NCBI GenBank assembly: GCA_900759565.1
Contig: CAAEVV010000051.1
Span: 1 to 64,000, forward strand
Origin: an uncultured Collinsella sp.
GTDB lineage: Bacteria > Actinomycetota > Coriobacteriia > Coriobacteriales > Coriobacteriaceae
Direction of reading: 5' to 3'
Length of the DNA: 64,000 bases
The position numbers were made by a program, and so were the translations under genes. Shown here in pieces: positions 1 through 7,950 of the stretch. Below the pieces are notes generated by a model. The model was not told the DNA's origin. It saw only the letters and a list, made by a program, of their open reading frames with translations, and did not search any database. Position 1 is the stretch's first letter; the number at the start of each line of letters is the position of its first letter.

Positions 1-50
1 GCCTTCCTGGCCTCGACATCATGCTTCACTCTCAAATCAACGCGCATAAA

Positions 51-88
51 GAAAGCCTCCCATTTCTCATGTCCAAGAAATGGGAGGC
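51..88 (-). terminator. Rho-independent terminator of the aro-glf operon
   Basis: Perfect 13-bp arms at 55-67 and 76-88 enclose an 8-base loop. Read on the minus strand, the stem is followed by a T-rich run (complement of 46-54). It lies about 70 bases past the glf stop and so ends the minus-strand operon. Nothing else is recognisable in 1-50. Confidence 0.85.
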
Positions 89-157
89 AGTTCAATCGCT
101 GCACCGGGCTTATTGCTTCTTGCGAATTTGGTTGTCGGTCTCGAGTCGTTGAGCTCC

Positions 158-1282
158 CTACGCCTCTGTCGGCTCCACGCCCAGCTCGTTGCGGACGAGC
201 TCGAAGGCGGCGGCGATGGCCTTGTCCATGTCGTAGTACTTGTAGCCGCCCAGGCGACCGGCGAAGACCACGTCGCCCTCCTGCGCCGCCAGCTCCTCGT
301 ACTGCTTGTAGAGGGCCTCGTTCTTGGCGTCGTTGATGGGGTAGTAGGGCTCGTCGCCGGGCTTCCAATCCGCCGGGTACTCGCGCGTGATGACGGTCTT
401 CTCCTGCGTGCCGAACTCGAAGTGCTTGTGCTCGATGATGCGGGTATAGGGGACCTCGCGCTCGGTGTAGTTGACCACGGCCACGCCCTGGTGGTCCTGC
501 TCGTCGAGCGTCTCGGTCTCAAAGCGCAGGCTGCGGTACTCGAGCGTGCCCAGCTTAAAGTCGTAGAACGCGTCGATGGGGCCGCAGTAGATCGTCTTGG
601 CGGCGATATCGGGCTCGGCGGCGATCAGCTCCTTGTACTCCACGCCGCAGCGCACCTCGACGCCCTCGAGCATGTTGGCGACCATCTTGGTGTAGCCGCC
701 CATGGGGATGCCCTGGTAGCGGTCGTTGAAGTAGTTGTTGTCGTAGGTAAAACGGCAGGGGAGGCGCTTGATGATGCTGGCGGGCAGGTCCTTGCAGTCG
801 CGGCCCCACTGCTTCTCGGTGTAACCCTTCACGAGCGTCTCGAAGATGTCACGGCCGACGAGCGACAGCGCCTGCTCCTCGAGGTTCTGCGGCTCGCCGA
901 TGTTCTCGGCGGCCACCTGCTCGGCGATCTTGGCCTTGGCGTCGGCCGGCGTGACGACGCCCGGCCACATCTTGGCGAAGGTATTCATGTTGAAGGGCAT
1001 GTTGTACATGTTGCCGTGGAAGTTGGCGACCGGCGAGTTGACGTAGTTGTTGAACTCGGCGAAGCGGTTTACGTAGTCCCAGACGTCCTTCATGGAGGTG
1101 TGGAAGATATGCGCACCGTAGCGGTGGACCTGGATGCCCTCGACGTCCTCGGTATAGATGTTGCCGGCGATGTGATCGCGGCGATCGATGACTAGGACCG
1201 ACTTGCCGGCGCGCTTGGCGGCGTTGGCGAAGACGGCGCCAGAGAGGCCGGCGCCGACGACTAGGTAATCGTACTGGGACAT
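158..1282 (-). CDS. glf: UDP-galactopyranose mutase
   Basis: Flavoenzyme that interconverts UDP-galactopyranose and UDP-galactofuranose in the cytosol, supplying Galf for surface glycans. The 374-residue product has the usual family length. Visible are the N-terminal FAD-binding GAGLSG loop (residues 10-15), the family signature YGAHIFHT, RLPCRFTYDNNYF in the substrate region and the C-terminal flavin-contact stretch GRLGGYKYYDMD. I chose the ATG at 1280-1282 because AAAGGAG sits just upstream; a longer frame to 1357 adds 25 unconserved residues. It is the last gene of the aro operon, 78 bases after aroQ, and ends at a strong terminator. Why a Galf gene follows aro genes is unclear; it may simply be read through. 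Confidence 0.95.
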   Translation of the reverse strand: MSQYDYLVVGAGLSGAVFANAAKRAGKSVLVIDRRDHIAGNIYTEDVEGIQVHRYGAHIFHTSMKDVWDYVNRFAEFNNYVNSPVANFHGNMYNMPFNMNTFAKMWPGVVTPADAKAKIAEQVAAENIGEPQNLEEQALSLVGRDIFETLVKGYTEKQWGRDCKDLPASIIKRLPCRFTYDNNYFNDRYQGIPMGGYTKMVANMLEGVEVRCGVEYKELIAAEPDIAAKTIYCGPIDAFYDFKLGTLEYRSLRFETETLDEQDHQGVAVVNYTEREVPYTRIIEHKHFEFGTQEKTVITREYPADWKPGDEPYYPINDAKNEALYKQYEELAAQEGDVVFAGRLGGYKYYDMDKAIAAAFELVRNELGVEPTEA

Positions 1283-1360
1283 GGATATGCTCCTTTGTAT
1301 GTCAATTGGACAGCTACTTAAGCTTTGGGACAAACAAACCTGATTATTTAGTCCCAAGGA

Positions 1361-1798
1361 TTAGTGTAGCAGATGCTCTTTCAACAGCTCTAGCGCATGT
1401 GCGTAGCCCTGCAGGCCCTCGCCGGTGATGGTGGCGAAGCAGGCTAGGCGTGCGTAGCTCACCTGGCGGAAGTCCTCGCGGGTCTCGACAGCGCTGATGT
1501 GGACCTCCACAGCTGGGATATCGACGGCCTTGAGGGCATCGAGGATCGCCACGCTGGTGTGCGTGTAGGCAGCCGGGTTGATGACGATGCCGTCGACCTT
1601 GCCGTAGGCCTCCTGGATCTTGTCGACGATGCTGCCCTCGTGGTTAGACTGGAAGACCTCGACTTCGTCGAAGCCCTGTTCGGCGCCCGCTTCCTGGCAG
1701 ATCTGCACTAAGCGGTCGTAGTTGTCGCTGCCATAGATGCCCGGCTCGCGAATGCCGAGCATGTTGAGGTTGGGGCCGTTGATGACGAGTGCTTTCAT
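1361..1798 (-). CDS. aroQ: 3-dehydroquinate dehydratase, type II
   Basis: Third step of the shikimate pathway: dehydration of 3-dehydroquinate to 3-dehydroshikimate. The 145-residue length is typical of the dodecameric type II family. GPNLNMLGIREPGIYG carries the active-site Asn, Arg and Tyr22; AYTHTS carries the first catalytic His; EVHIS carries the Glu and second His; the two downstream Arg of TREDFR are present. The usual SN-x-H-x-RE after EVHIS reads SAVETRE here, a local oddity that leaves the known catalytic residues intact. It is preceded on the minus strand by a palindromic repeat (1820-1860) that separates it from aroE-aroK. Confidence 0.95.
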   Translation of the reverse strand: MKALVINGPNLNMLGIREPGIYGSDNYDRLVQICQEAGAEQGFDEVEVFQSNHEGSIVDKIQEAYGKVDGIVINPAAYTHTSVAILDALKAVDIPAVEVHISAVETREDFRQVSYARLACFATITGEGLQGYAHALELLKEHLLH

Positions 1799-1819
1799 GG
1801 TTGCTTCCTTTGCGGTTGG

Positions 1820-1860
1820 AAAACCACCACAAAGGTGCCTGTCCCCTTTGTGGTGGTTTT
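1820..1860. repeat. Perfect 16-bp inverted repeat between aroE-aroK and aroQ
   Basis: Arms at 1820-1835 and 1845-1860 are exact reverse complements around a 9-base loop. The arms are built on AAAACCACCACAAAGG and the loop region contains TGCCTGTCCCC. It ends 2 bases from the aroE-aroK stop. It resembles REP-type intergenic palindromes more than a terminator, although TTTT does follow the stem on both strands. Related cores occur near 63126 (GCCTGTCCCC) and, less closely, near 43352. Confidence 0.7.
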
Positions 1861-1862
1861 GG

Positions 1863-3113
1863 TTAGAGAGCGGGTGGGAGGGTGTCGAGGAGGGCCTGGG
1901 CGGTGTTGGCGGCGCAGTCGCGTGAGTCGATGATGTAGTCGGCCCAGGCGCGGTAGCGTGGCATGCGCTGTTCGGCCAGCTTATCGATGCCGTCGCGCGC
2001 GGTGATGGGGCGGCCCTTGTGGGCGAGCTCGTCGAGCTTGCGGTTGAGCATCACGATCTGGCTGTTTTGGTGCAGCAGCGGATAGTTTTCGTCGCGTGTG
2101 ACCACGCCGCCGCCGGTGGAGAGCACCAGGCCGCTGCGCTTGGAGATGTCGGACAGTTCCGCCGTCTCCTGCTCGCGGAAGGCGGCCTCGCCGCGCTTGA
2201 CGATAAAGTCGGCGCAGGGCATGCCGAGGCGTTCCTCGAGGGCGCGGTCCAGGTCGATGTGCTCGCGACCCGTGAGCAGGGCAATCTGCTCACCCACGCG
2301 GGTCTTGCCCGAGCCCGGCATGCCGATCAGCGCGATGTTCTGTTCGCGGCGTGACAAGCGCTCCGTTACATCCAGGATGCGCTCGCGCAGGGTGACCTGG
2401 CCGGTGTAGCGCTCGACGGCCTGTGCCGCCTGTGCCACAAGCATGAGCAGGCCGCCGATGCAAGGGATACCGCGGCGCTCGGCCTCGAGCATCAGGCCCG
2501 TGCGGGCGGGGTTGTAGACAATGTCGATAACGCCTTCGAGCGCATCGAGCCCTTCGAGCGTGCAAGGCGCGTCGGGGCAATGGGGGAACATGCCGGAGGG
2601 CGTGCAGTTGACGAGCAGGGCGGCATCGGATTGCTGCGCGATGTTGCCGTAGTTGACCTCGCTCGTGCGGCCCACGGGCACCACGGTGGCGCCAAGGTCG
2701 CCGAGCACCATGCTTGCCGTGGTGCCGGCACCACCGGTAGCGCCAAGCACGAGGACCTTCTTGCCGGTAACCTCAACCCCCAGCTCCTCGACCAGGCACT
2801 GAAAACCAAAGTAGTCGGTGTTGTCGCCGCGCAGGCGCCCGTCGGGCAGGCGCGTGATGGTGTTGACGTTGCCCATGCGCTCGGCGAGCGGGCTCAGCTC
2901 GTCCAGGTAGTTCATGACGGCGCGTTTGTAGGGGATGGTCACGTTGGTGCCTTCCCACTCGTTGCCGGTCATAAAGGCCGCGAGGTCCTCGGGCTCGCGC
3001 TCAAATCGCACGTACTCGAGCCCAGCGAGCTCTTTGTAGATGGTCGGGGTGTAGCTGTGGCCCAGCACGCGGCCCAGTACGCCGTAGGGGCGGGTTGCGG
3101 CGGTATCGGTCAT
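1863..3113 (-). CDS. aroE-aroK: Shikimate dehydrogenase-shikimate kinase fusion (AroE-AroK)
   Basis: A single 416-residue chain for two consecutive cytosolic steps: NADPH reduction of 3-dehydroshikimate, then ATP phosphorylation of shikimate. Residues 1-250 are AroE: catalytic Lys63 in NVTIPYK, Asp100 in GDNTD and the nucleotide-binding loop GATGGAG at 124-130. The substrate motif reads LGHSYTP where many enzymes have HSxSP. Residues 255-416 are AroK: Walker A GMPGSGKT (264-271), shikimate-binding DLDR (287-290), GGG (334-336) and lid KGRP. There is no stop or frame change between the halves. The ATG directly abuts the pheA stop, so translation is likely coupled. Confidence 0.94.
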   Translation of the reverse strand: MTDTAATRPYGVLGRVLGHSYTPTIYKELAGLEYVRFEREPEDLAAFMTGNEWEGTNVTIPYKRAVMNYLDELSPLAERMGNVNTITRLPDGRLRGDNTDYFGFQCLVEELGVEVTGKKVLVLGATGGAGTTASMVLGDLGATVVPVGRTSEVNYGNIAQQSDAALLVNCTPSGMFPHCPDAPCTLEGLDALEGVIDIVYNPARTGLMLEAERRGIPCIGGLLMLVAQAAQAVERYTGQVTLRERILDVTERLSRREQNIALIGMPGSGKTRVGEQIALLTGREHIDLDRALEERLGMPCADFIVKRGEAAFREQETAELSDISKRSGLVLSTGGGVVTRDENYPLLHQNSQIVMLNRKLDELAHKGRPITARDGIDKLAEQRMPRYRAWADYIIDSRDCAANTAQALLDTLPPAL

Positions 3114-4259
3114 CTAGAGCACCTCCGTGTAGCTGCCAAAGTAGGTGAAGCTCTCACACACGTCGTCGATCGAATCGAGCAGGTCGTCGAGGGCCTTGCT
3201 GCCAAAGGGGCAGTCCAGGTCAAAGTAGAACATAAACTCAAAGTCGCGACCGGGGATGGGGCGGCTCTCGAGCTTGATGAGGTTGATGTTGAGTGCGTAG
3301 AAGCGCTCGAGCACGCGATAGAGGGCGCCCGGCTCGTTGGCCGTGGTGATCATGAGCGAGGTACGGTTGGCGCCGGGGTAGACGCGCGGCTCGCGGCTGA
3401 TGACGACAAAGCGCGTGTAGTTGTTGTCCGAGTCTTGGATACTGGGCTCCAGCACCTCGAGGCCATACAGCGTGGCACAGCTGCGCGAGGCGATGGCGGC
3501 GACGTCGGTGCGCTCGGAGTTGGCGACCATCTCGGCCGACATGGCCGTGTTTGGGTACTTGGTGGCGTGCAGGTCGTGGGACTCGATAAAGCCGGTACAC
3601 TGGGCAATGGCTTGGCCGTGGCTGTAGACCTCGCGCACGTCGGCGAGCTTGGTGCCGGGCTTGACGAGCAAGTTGTGGTCGATCTTGAGGCGAAGCGAGC
3701 GCACGATGTGGAAGTCGAACTGGGCGAGCAGGTCGTAGACGGCGTTGACCGAGCCGGCGGTGGAGTTTTCGATGGGCAGTACGCCAAATTCGCAGAAGCC
3801 GTCGCGTACAGCGCGCATGACACCTTCGAAGGTCTCGAAGAACGCGATATCGGGCACGTCGAAGAGTTTGCACGCGGCGATCTGGCTATAGGCTCCTTCC
3901 ACGCCCTGGCAGGCAACGGTGGCCGTTTGAGGGAAGGCCGTGTCGGAGGCTGCAGCCGTCGCGTGGGCCTTTTGCGAGACAGTGATGCCCTTGAGCTCGT
4001 TGATGTAGCGCTGCTGCTCGGCCTTGCTCATGCTCATGAGGAGACGGAACAGGGTGATGGTCTGCGCCTCGTAGCGCTCGGGCGCGCGGCTGGCGAGGTT
4101 GTTGAGCTTGGAGCGCTCACGGGCGGGGTCGAAGACGGCCTTGCCCATCTCGATTTTTGACTTGGCTACCTCGGTGGCAATGTCCATGCGCTCGACAAAG
4201 CTGTTGAGGAGCGTGGTGTCTATGCCATCGATGGCCTGGCGGATGTCAGCAAGGTCCAT
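3114..4259 (-). CDS. pheA: Chorismate mutase / prephenate dehydratase (P-protein)
   Basis: Bifunctional enzyme taking chorismate through prephenate to phenylpyruvate for phenylalanine. The 381 residues hold an AroQ-type mutase (about 1-90), a prephenate dehydratase domain (about 105-285) with the NYTRF motif, and a C-terminal ACT domain with EPGALYRVL and ESRP, the phenylalanine-binding pair, so feedback inhibition by Phe is expected. I chose the ATG at 4257-4259 because AAAGGGG lies 5 bases upstream; the GTG at 4272-4274 would overlap that ribosome site. A large palindrome (4281-4356) lies immediately upstream, between aroC and this gene. Confidence 0.95.
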   Translation of the reverse strand: MDLADIRQAIDGIDTTLLNSFVERMDIATEVAKSKIEMGKAVFDPARERSKLNNLASRAPERYEAQTITLFRLLMSMSKAEQQRYINELKGITVSQKAHATAAASDTAFPQTATVACQGVEGAYSQIAACKLFDVPDIAFFETFEGVMRAVRDGFCEFGVLPIENSTAGSVNAVYDLLAQFDFHIVRSLRLKIDHNLLVKPGTKLADVREVYSHGQAIAQCTGFIESHDLHATKYPNTAMSAEMVANSERTDVAAIASRSCATLYGLEVLEPSIQDSDNNYTRFVVISREPRVYPGANRTSLMITTANEPGALYRVLERFYALNINLIKLESRPIPGRDFEFMFYFDLDCPFGSKALDDLLDSIDDVCESFTYFGSYTEVL

Positions 4260-4280
4260 AGGGACCCCTTTCACGTGTCG

Positions 4281-4356
4281 GTGATTTTTCTGGGACGGGG
4301 ATTAAAAAATCATTGTGTACCTAATGATTTTTTAATCCCCGTCCCAGAAAAATCAC
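4281..4356. repeat. BIME-like double REP palindrome, 34-bp perfect arms
   Basis: Positions 4281-4314 and 4323-4356 are exact reverse complements around an 8-base loop. Each arm is one copy of the repeat found beside the RAYT at 30 kb: core TGGGACGGGGAT flanked by TGATTTTT and AAAAATCA. So this is two REP units head to head inside the aro operon. In the transcript it would form a very stable hairpin just ahead of the pheA ribosome site. A separate 7-bp GC stem (4368-4374 with 4381-4387) lies between it and aroC. Confidence 0.85.
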
Positions 4357-4395
4357 TGGGTGGGCGTGGGGGCCGGAGCTGGCCCCCGGAGATTT

Positions 4396-5493
4396 TTAGC
4401 GCTGGGCGGCGTCCTCTAGGAGGGCGTCCCAAATCGCGAGGGCAGCTGCTGCTTCGGCTACGGGGACGGCTCGGGGGACGATACAGGGATCGTGACGGCC
4501 GTGGACCGAGAGCTCGGCATTTTCCATGGCGTCCATGTCCACCGTCTGCTGCTCGCGGCCAATTGAGGGCGTCGGCTTTACGGCCATGCGCCACATGACG
4601 GGCGCGCCGGTCGAAATACCGCCCAGGATGCCGCCGGCGTTGTTGGACTCAACCTCGATCTCGCCGGTCTCGGCGTCGATGCGATACGGATCGTTGTTCT
4701 CGCTGCCGCGCATGGCGGCCACGGCAAAGCCCATGCCAAACTCCACGCCCTTTACGGCGGGAATGCCAAACGCGATTTGCGCGATGCGGTTCTCGATGCC
4801 GTCGAACATGGGGTCACCAATGCCCGCGGGAAGCCCATAGATGCCGCACTCCACGATGCCGCCGATGCTGTCGAGTTCATCGCGCGCGGCCAGAATTTCC
4901 TCGCGCATGCGACCGGCAGCGGCGGCGTCAATGCAGGGCAGGTCGTTCGTAAGGATCGCCTTGCGGTCGGCCTCGCGATAGACAGTGTCGTCCATGGGCA
5001 GGTCGGAGATGCCGCCGATCTGCGCGACGTGCGCCATGACCTTGATACCGCGGGCCTCGAGTGCCTGCAGGGCGATGCCGCCGGCGATGCATAAGGGGGC
5101 CGTTAGGCGGCCGGAGAAATGCCCGCCGCCGGCGACATCGTGCATGTTGTGGTACTTCACACGCGCCGGGTAATCGGCATGTCCTGGACGGGGCTTGCGG
5201 CGCAACTCGGAGTAATCCTTGGAGCGCGTGTTGGTGTTCTCGATAATCGCGGCGATGGGCGCGCCGGTGGTATGTCCATCGACAACACCGGCGATGATGT
5301 GAGCGGCGTCGGCCTCGCGGCGTTTGGTCGCGGTCTCGTCGCGACCGGGGGCGCGACGGTCGAGGAAGGCCTGCAGCTTCTCCTGGTCCACGGCGATGCC
5401 CGCCGGGATGCCATCGAGCGAGCAGCCGATAGCGGGGGAGTGCGATTGGCCGAAGATGCTTAAGTGCAAGACGTTGCCAAAGGTCGAGGACAT
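4396..5493 (-). CDS. aroC: Chorismate synthase
   Basis: Last common step: FMN-dependent anti-1,4 elimination of phosphate from EPSP to give chorismate. The 365-residue length is normal. Family signatures are GQSHSPAIG near the N-terminus with the conserved His, RPGHADY in the middle and GRHDPCIVPRAVPV near the C-terminus with the second active-site His. The ATG is 1 base from the aroA stop, so it is translated from the aro operon mRNA. Downstream on the minus strand comes the palindrome before pheA, which could separate expression of the common pathway from the downstream genes. Confidence 0.97.
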   Translation of the reverse strand: MSSTFGNVLHLSIFGQSHSPAIGCSLDGIPAGIAVDQEKLQAFLDRRAPGRDETATKRREADAAHIIAGVVDGHTTGAPIAAIIENTNTRSKDYSELRRKPRPGHADYPARVKYHNMHDVAGGGHFSGRLTAPLCIAGGIALQALEARGIKVMAHVAQIGGISDLPMDDTVYREADRKAILTNDLPCIDAAAAGRMREEILAARDELDSIGGIVECGIYGLPAGIGDPMFDGIENRIAQIAFGIPAVKGVEFGMGFAVAAMRGSENNDPYRIDAETGEIEVESNNAGGILGGISTGAPVMWRMAVKPTPSIGREQQTVDMDAMENAELSVHGRHDPCIVPRAVPVAEAAAALAIWDALLEDAAQR

Positions 5494-5494
5494 G

Positions 5495-6814
5495 CTATTC
5501 CTCCTCGAGTGTGACCTTGCCGCCCAGCAGGCGGTAGTGGTCGAAGAAATCGGGATAGGACTTGTTGACGGCCTCGGCGCCGTGGATCACGACCTCGCCG
5601 GTGGCACGGCTCGCGGCGATGGCGGCCATCATGGCGATGCGATGGTCGTTGTGCGAATCGACCTCGCCGCCGGTAAAGGCATCGACACCCTTGATGATGA
5701 GGTCGTCGCCGGCAATACGCACCTGCGCGCCCAGCGCGGTGAGCTCGCGGGTGGTGGTGACCAGGCGGTCGGATTCCTTGATGCGCAGACGGGCGCAATC
5801 GCGGATAAAGGTGCGGCCCTGTGCCAGCGAGGCCACGGCCGAGATAACGGGCACCAGGTCGGGGATGTCGTGGGCGCTCATCTCAAAGCCGGCGAGCTTG
5901 TCGGACTGCACGGTGGCGGCGTTGGTGGAGCGCACGATGCGGGCGCCAAAGCGCGAAAGCGCGGCAAGCACGTTGCGGTCGCCCTGCGCAGAGCTCAGCG
6001 ACACGCCCTCCACGGTGATGGGATCGGTGCCGATGGCGCCAGCACACAACCAAAAGGCGGCGTTGGACCAGTCGCCCTCGACGGCCACGCTGCCGGGCGT
6101 GCGGTACGAGCCACTGCTCACGCGGAAGTTTGTAACCTCGGGCTGGCCGTCCTTGGCGGGAATGCGCTCGACGTTGACCTCGACGCCGAAGGCCTTCATG
6201 GCCTGGATCGTCAGGTTGATGTAGGGGCGGCTCTCAATGAGGCCGGTCACCTGCACGCAGGAGGGCTGGGCCAGCAGCGGGGCTGCCAGCAGCAGGCCCG
6301 AGATGTACTGCGAGCTTACGTTGCCCGGCAGCACAAAGGTGCCCGGGCGCATGCGGCCGCTCGTCTTGAGCGGAAAACCGCCCAGACCCTGTAGGTCGCA
6401 GCCTGCGGCGATGATCTCGTCCGAGAGCGGGGAGAGGGGGCGTGCGCCCAGGCGTCCCTGGCCCACAAAAGTTGCTTCTGCGCCCAGCGCGCAGGCGACG
6501 GGCAACATAAAGCGGAGCGTGGAGCCGCTTTCGCCGCAGTCAAGCGTTCCGCCGGCAAGTGCCTTGAGCAGGCCAAACTCAATACTCTTCATAGTGGGAT
6601 GGACCTGGAAGCCATCCTCGACGGTCTCGATGCGAGCGCCCAGTGCCGTAAGGCAACGCACCGTAGCCTCGATGTCGGCGCAGGTGGTGTTGCAGGTAAC
6701 GTGCGTCTCGCCGTTGGCAAGCGCGGCGCAGATGATCAGGCGATGCGCCATCGACTTGGACGCGATGGCGGGAACGGTGCCCTTAAGCGGGGACGGGGTG
6801 ATGCGGGCTAGCAT
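5495..6814 (-). CDS. aroA: 3-phosphoshikimate 1-carboxyvinyltransferase (EPSP synthase)
   Basis: Transfers the enolpyruvyl group of PEP to shikimate 3-phosphate in the cytosol. The 439-residue protein starts MLARITPSP and carries KSMAHR (shikimate and PEP contact), CGESGSTLRFM, RPLSPL, the RIKESDRL motif and HNDHRIAM. The ATG at 6812-6814 overlaps the aroB stop (ATGCTAG, 7 bases), which points to translational coupling; a longer open frame to 7057 lies wholly inside aroB and is not used. The site is the one targeted by glyphosate in this family; I cannot judge sensitivity. Confidence 0.96.
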   Translation of the reverse strand: MLARITPSPLKGTVPAIASKSMAHRLIICAALANGETHVTCNTTCADIEATVRCLTALGARIETVEDGFQVHPTMKSIEFGLLKALAGGTLDCGESGSTLRFMLPVACALGAEATFVGQGRLGARPLSPLSDEIIAAGCDLQGLGGFPLKTSGRMRPGTFVLPGNVSSQYISGLLLAAPLLAQPSCVQVTGLIESRPYINLTIQAMKAFGVEVNVERIPAKDGQPEVTNFRVSSGSYRTPGSVAVEGDWSNAAFWLCAGAIGTDPITVEGVSLSSAQGDRNVLAALSRFGARIVRSTNAATVQSDKLAGFEMSAHDIPDLVPVISAVASLAQGRTFIRDCARLRIKESDRLVTTTRELTALGAQVRIAGDDLIIKGVDAFTGGEVDSHNDHRIAMMAAIAASRATGEVVIHGAEAVNKSYPDFFDHYRLLGGKVTLEEE

Positions 6815-7914
6815 GCGAATGCGTCTCCCTTCTGGCCGAGGCCCTCGGCAATGAGTTCGTGGAAAGTGGAAAGCGGCGTGCGGTCGATGCTGCAGCGGCC
6901 GATGCCGTGCGGAATCACCAGGTCGATGGTGTCGCCCGCGCGCTTCTTGTCGTGGAGCGCCTCGGCAAAAACGGCATCGGCATCTAGGTCGCAGCGGGTC
7001 TTGAGGCCATGGCGGGCGCAGAGCTCCTCGATACGACCGGGCAGTGCAGCATCGCAAATGCCGTGCAGAGCCGCGGCGCGCGTGATGATGCCCATGCCGA
7101 TCGACACGCAGTTGCCGTGTCCGAGCTCAAAGTGCTCGCAGGCCTCGACGGCGTGTCCGGCGCTGTGTCCAAAGTTGAGGAGCTTGCGCTGGTTGGTCTC
7201 GCGCTCGTCGGCAACGACCACGGCGCGCTTGATGTCGATATTGCGGGCGATGATGAGCGCTACGCGGGCCACATCGCGGTTGAGCAGCTCCAGCGTGAGC
7301 GGGGTCTTCTCCAGCTCGGCGAAAAGCTCCGGGTCGGCGATCACGGCGTGCTTGACGACCTCGCCGCAGCCGTCGGCGAACTGCTCGGGCGTGAGGGTGG
7401 CTAGGCACCCCACGTCGGCGATAACCACGCTCGGCTGCCAAAAGGCGCCGGCCAAGTTCTTGCCGGCAGCCAGGTCGATGGCGGTCTTGCCGCCCACCGA
7501 CGAATCCACCATGGCGAGCAGGCTCGTCGGGATCTGCACAAACTTGCAGCCGCGCATGTAGGTGGCGGCCACAAAGCCCGCCACGTCGCCCACGACGCCG
7601 CCGCCGAGTGCCACGATCACATCGGAGCGCGAAAGCTCGTGCTCGGCCACAAACTCCAAAATGGCAACATAGGTTTCGGCGCGCTTATGGGCCTCGCCGG
7701 CCTCGAAGGTGCAGATGCTCACCTCGTAGCCTGACGCCTCCAGACTCTGCTTAACGGGCATCTGGTAGAGCGGGCCCACGTTGGTGTCCGTCACGATGAC
7801 GGCCTTGGTGCCGCCGGCAGTGGCGCGCACGAGCGGTCCCGCCTGCTCCAGCAAAAACGTGCCAACATGCACCTGGTAGGGGCGTGCAGTGTCGATATCG
7901 ATGGTAATCGCCAT
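6808..7914 (-). CDS. aroB: 3-dehydroquinate synthase
   Basis: Second shikimate step: NAD- and metal-dependent cyclisation of DAHP to 3-dehydroquinate. The 368 residues carry the NAD-binding GGGVVGDVAGFVAATYMRG region, the substrate motif PTSLLAMVDSSVGGKT and ENHGHA-like metal ligands represented by the GHSAGHAVE stretch. The ATG has AAAGGA upstream. It lies 36 bases after tyrA on the minus strand and overlaps aroA by 7 bases. Length and motifs agree with the standard family. Confidence 0.96.
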   Translation of the reverse strand: MAITIDIDTARPYQVHVGTFLLEQAGPLVRATAGGTKAVIVTDTNVGPLYQMPVKQSLEASGYEVSICTFEAGEAHKRAETYVAILEFVAEHELSRSDVIVALGGGVVGDVAGFVAATYMRGCKFVQIPTSLLAMVDSSVGGKTAIDLAAGKNLAGAFWQPSVVIADVGCLATLTPEQFADGCGEVVKHAVIADPELFAELEKTPLTLELLNRDVARVALIIARNIDIKRAVVVADERETNQRKLLNFGHSAGHAVEACEHFELGHGNCVSIGMGIITRAAALHGICDAALPGRIEELCARHGLKTRCDLDADAVFAEALHDKKRAGDTIDLVIPHGIGRCSIDRTPLSTFHELIAEGLGQKGDAFAC

Positions 7915-7950
7915 AAGCTTCGGTCCTTTCGACCTGGCGTGATAGGTGGT

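Noticed and set aside
5495..7057. Extended 520-residue start for aroA
   Set aside because: The extra 81 residues lie inside aroB in another frame and are Arg/Pro-rich noise; the ATG at 6812-6814 fits the family start and the ATGCTAG overlap.
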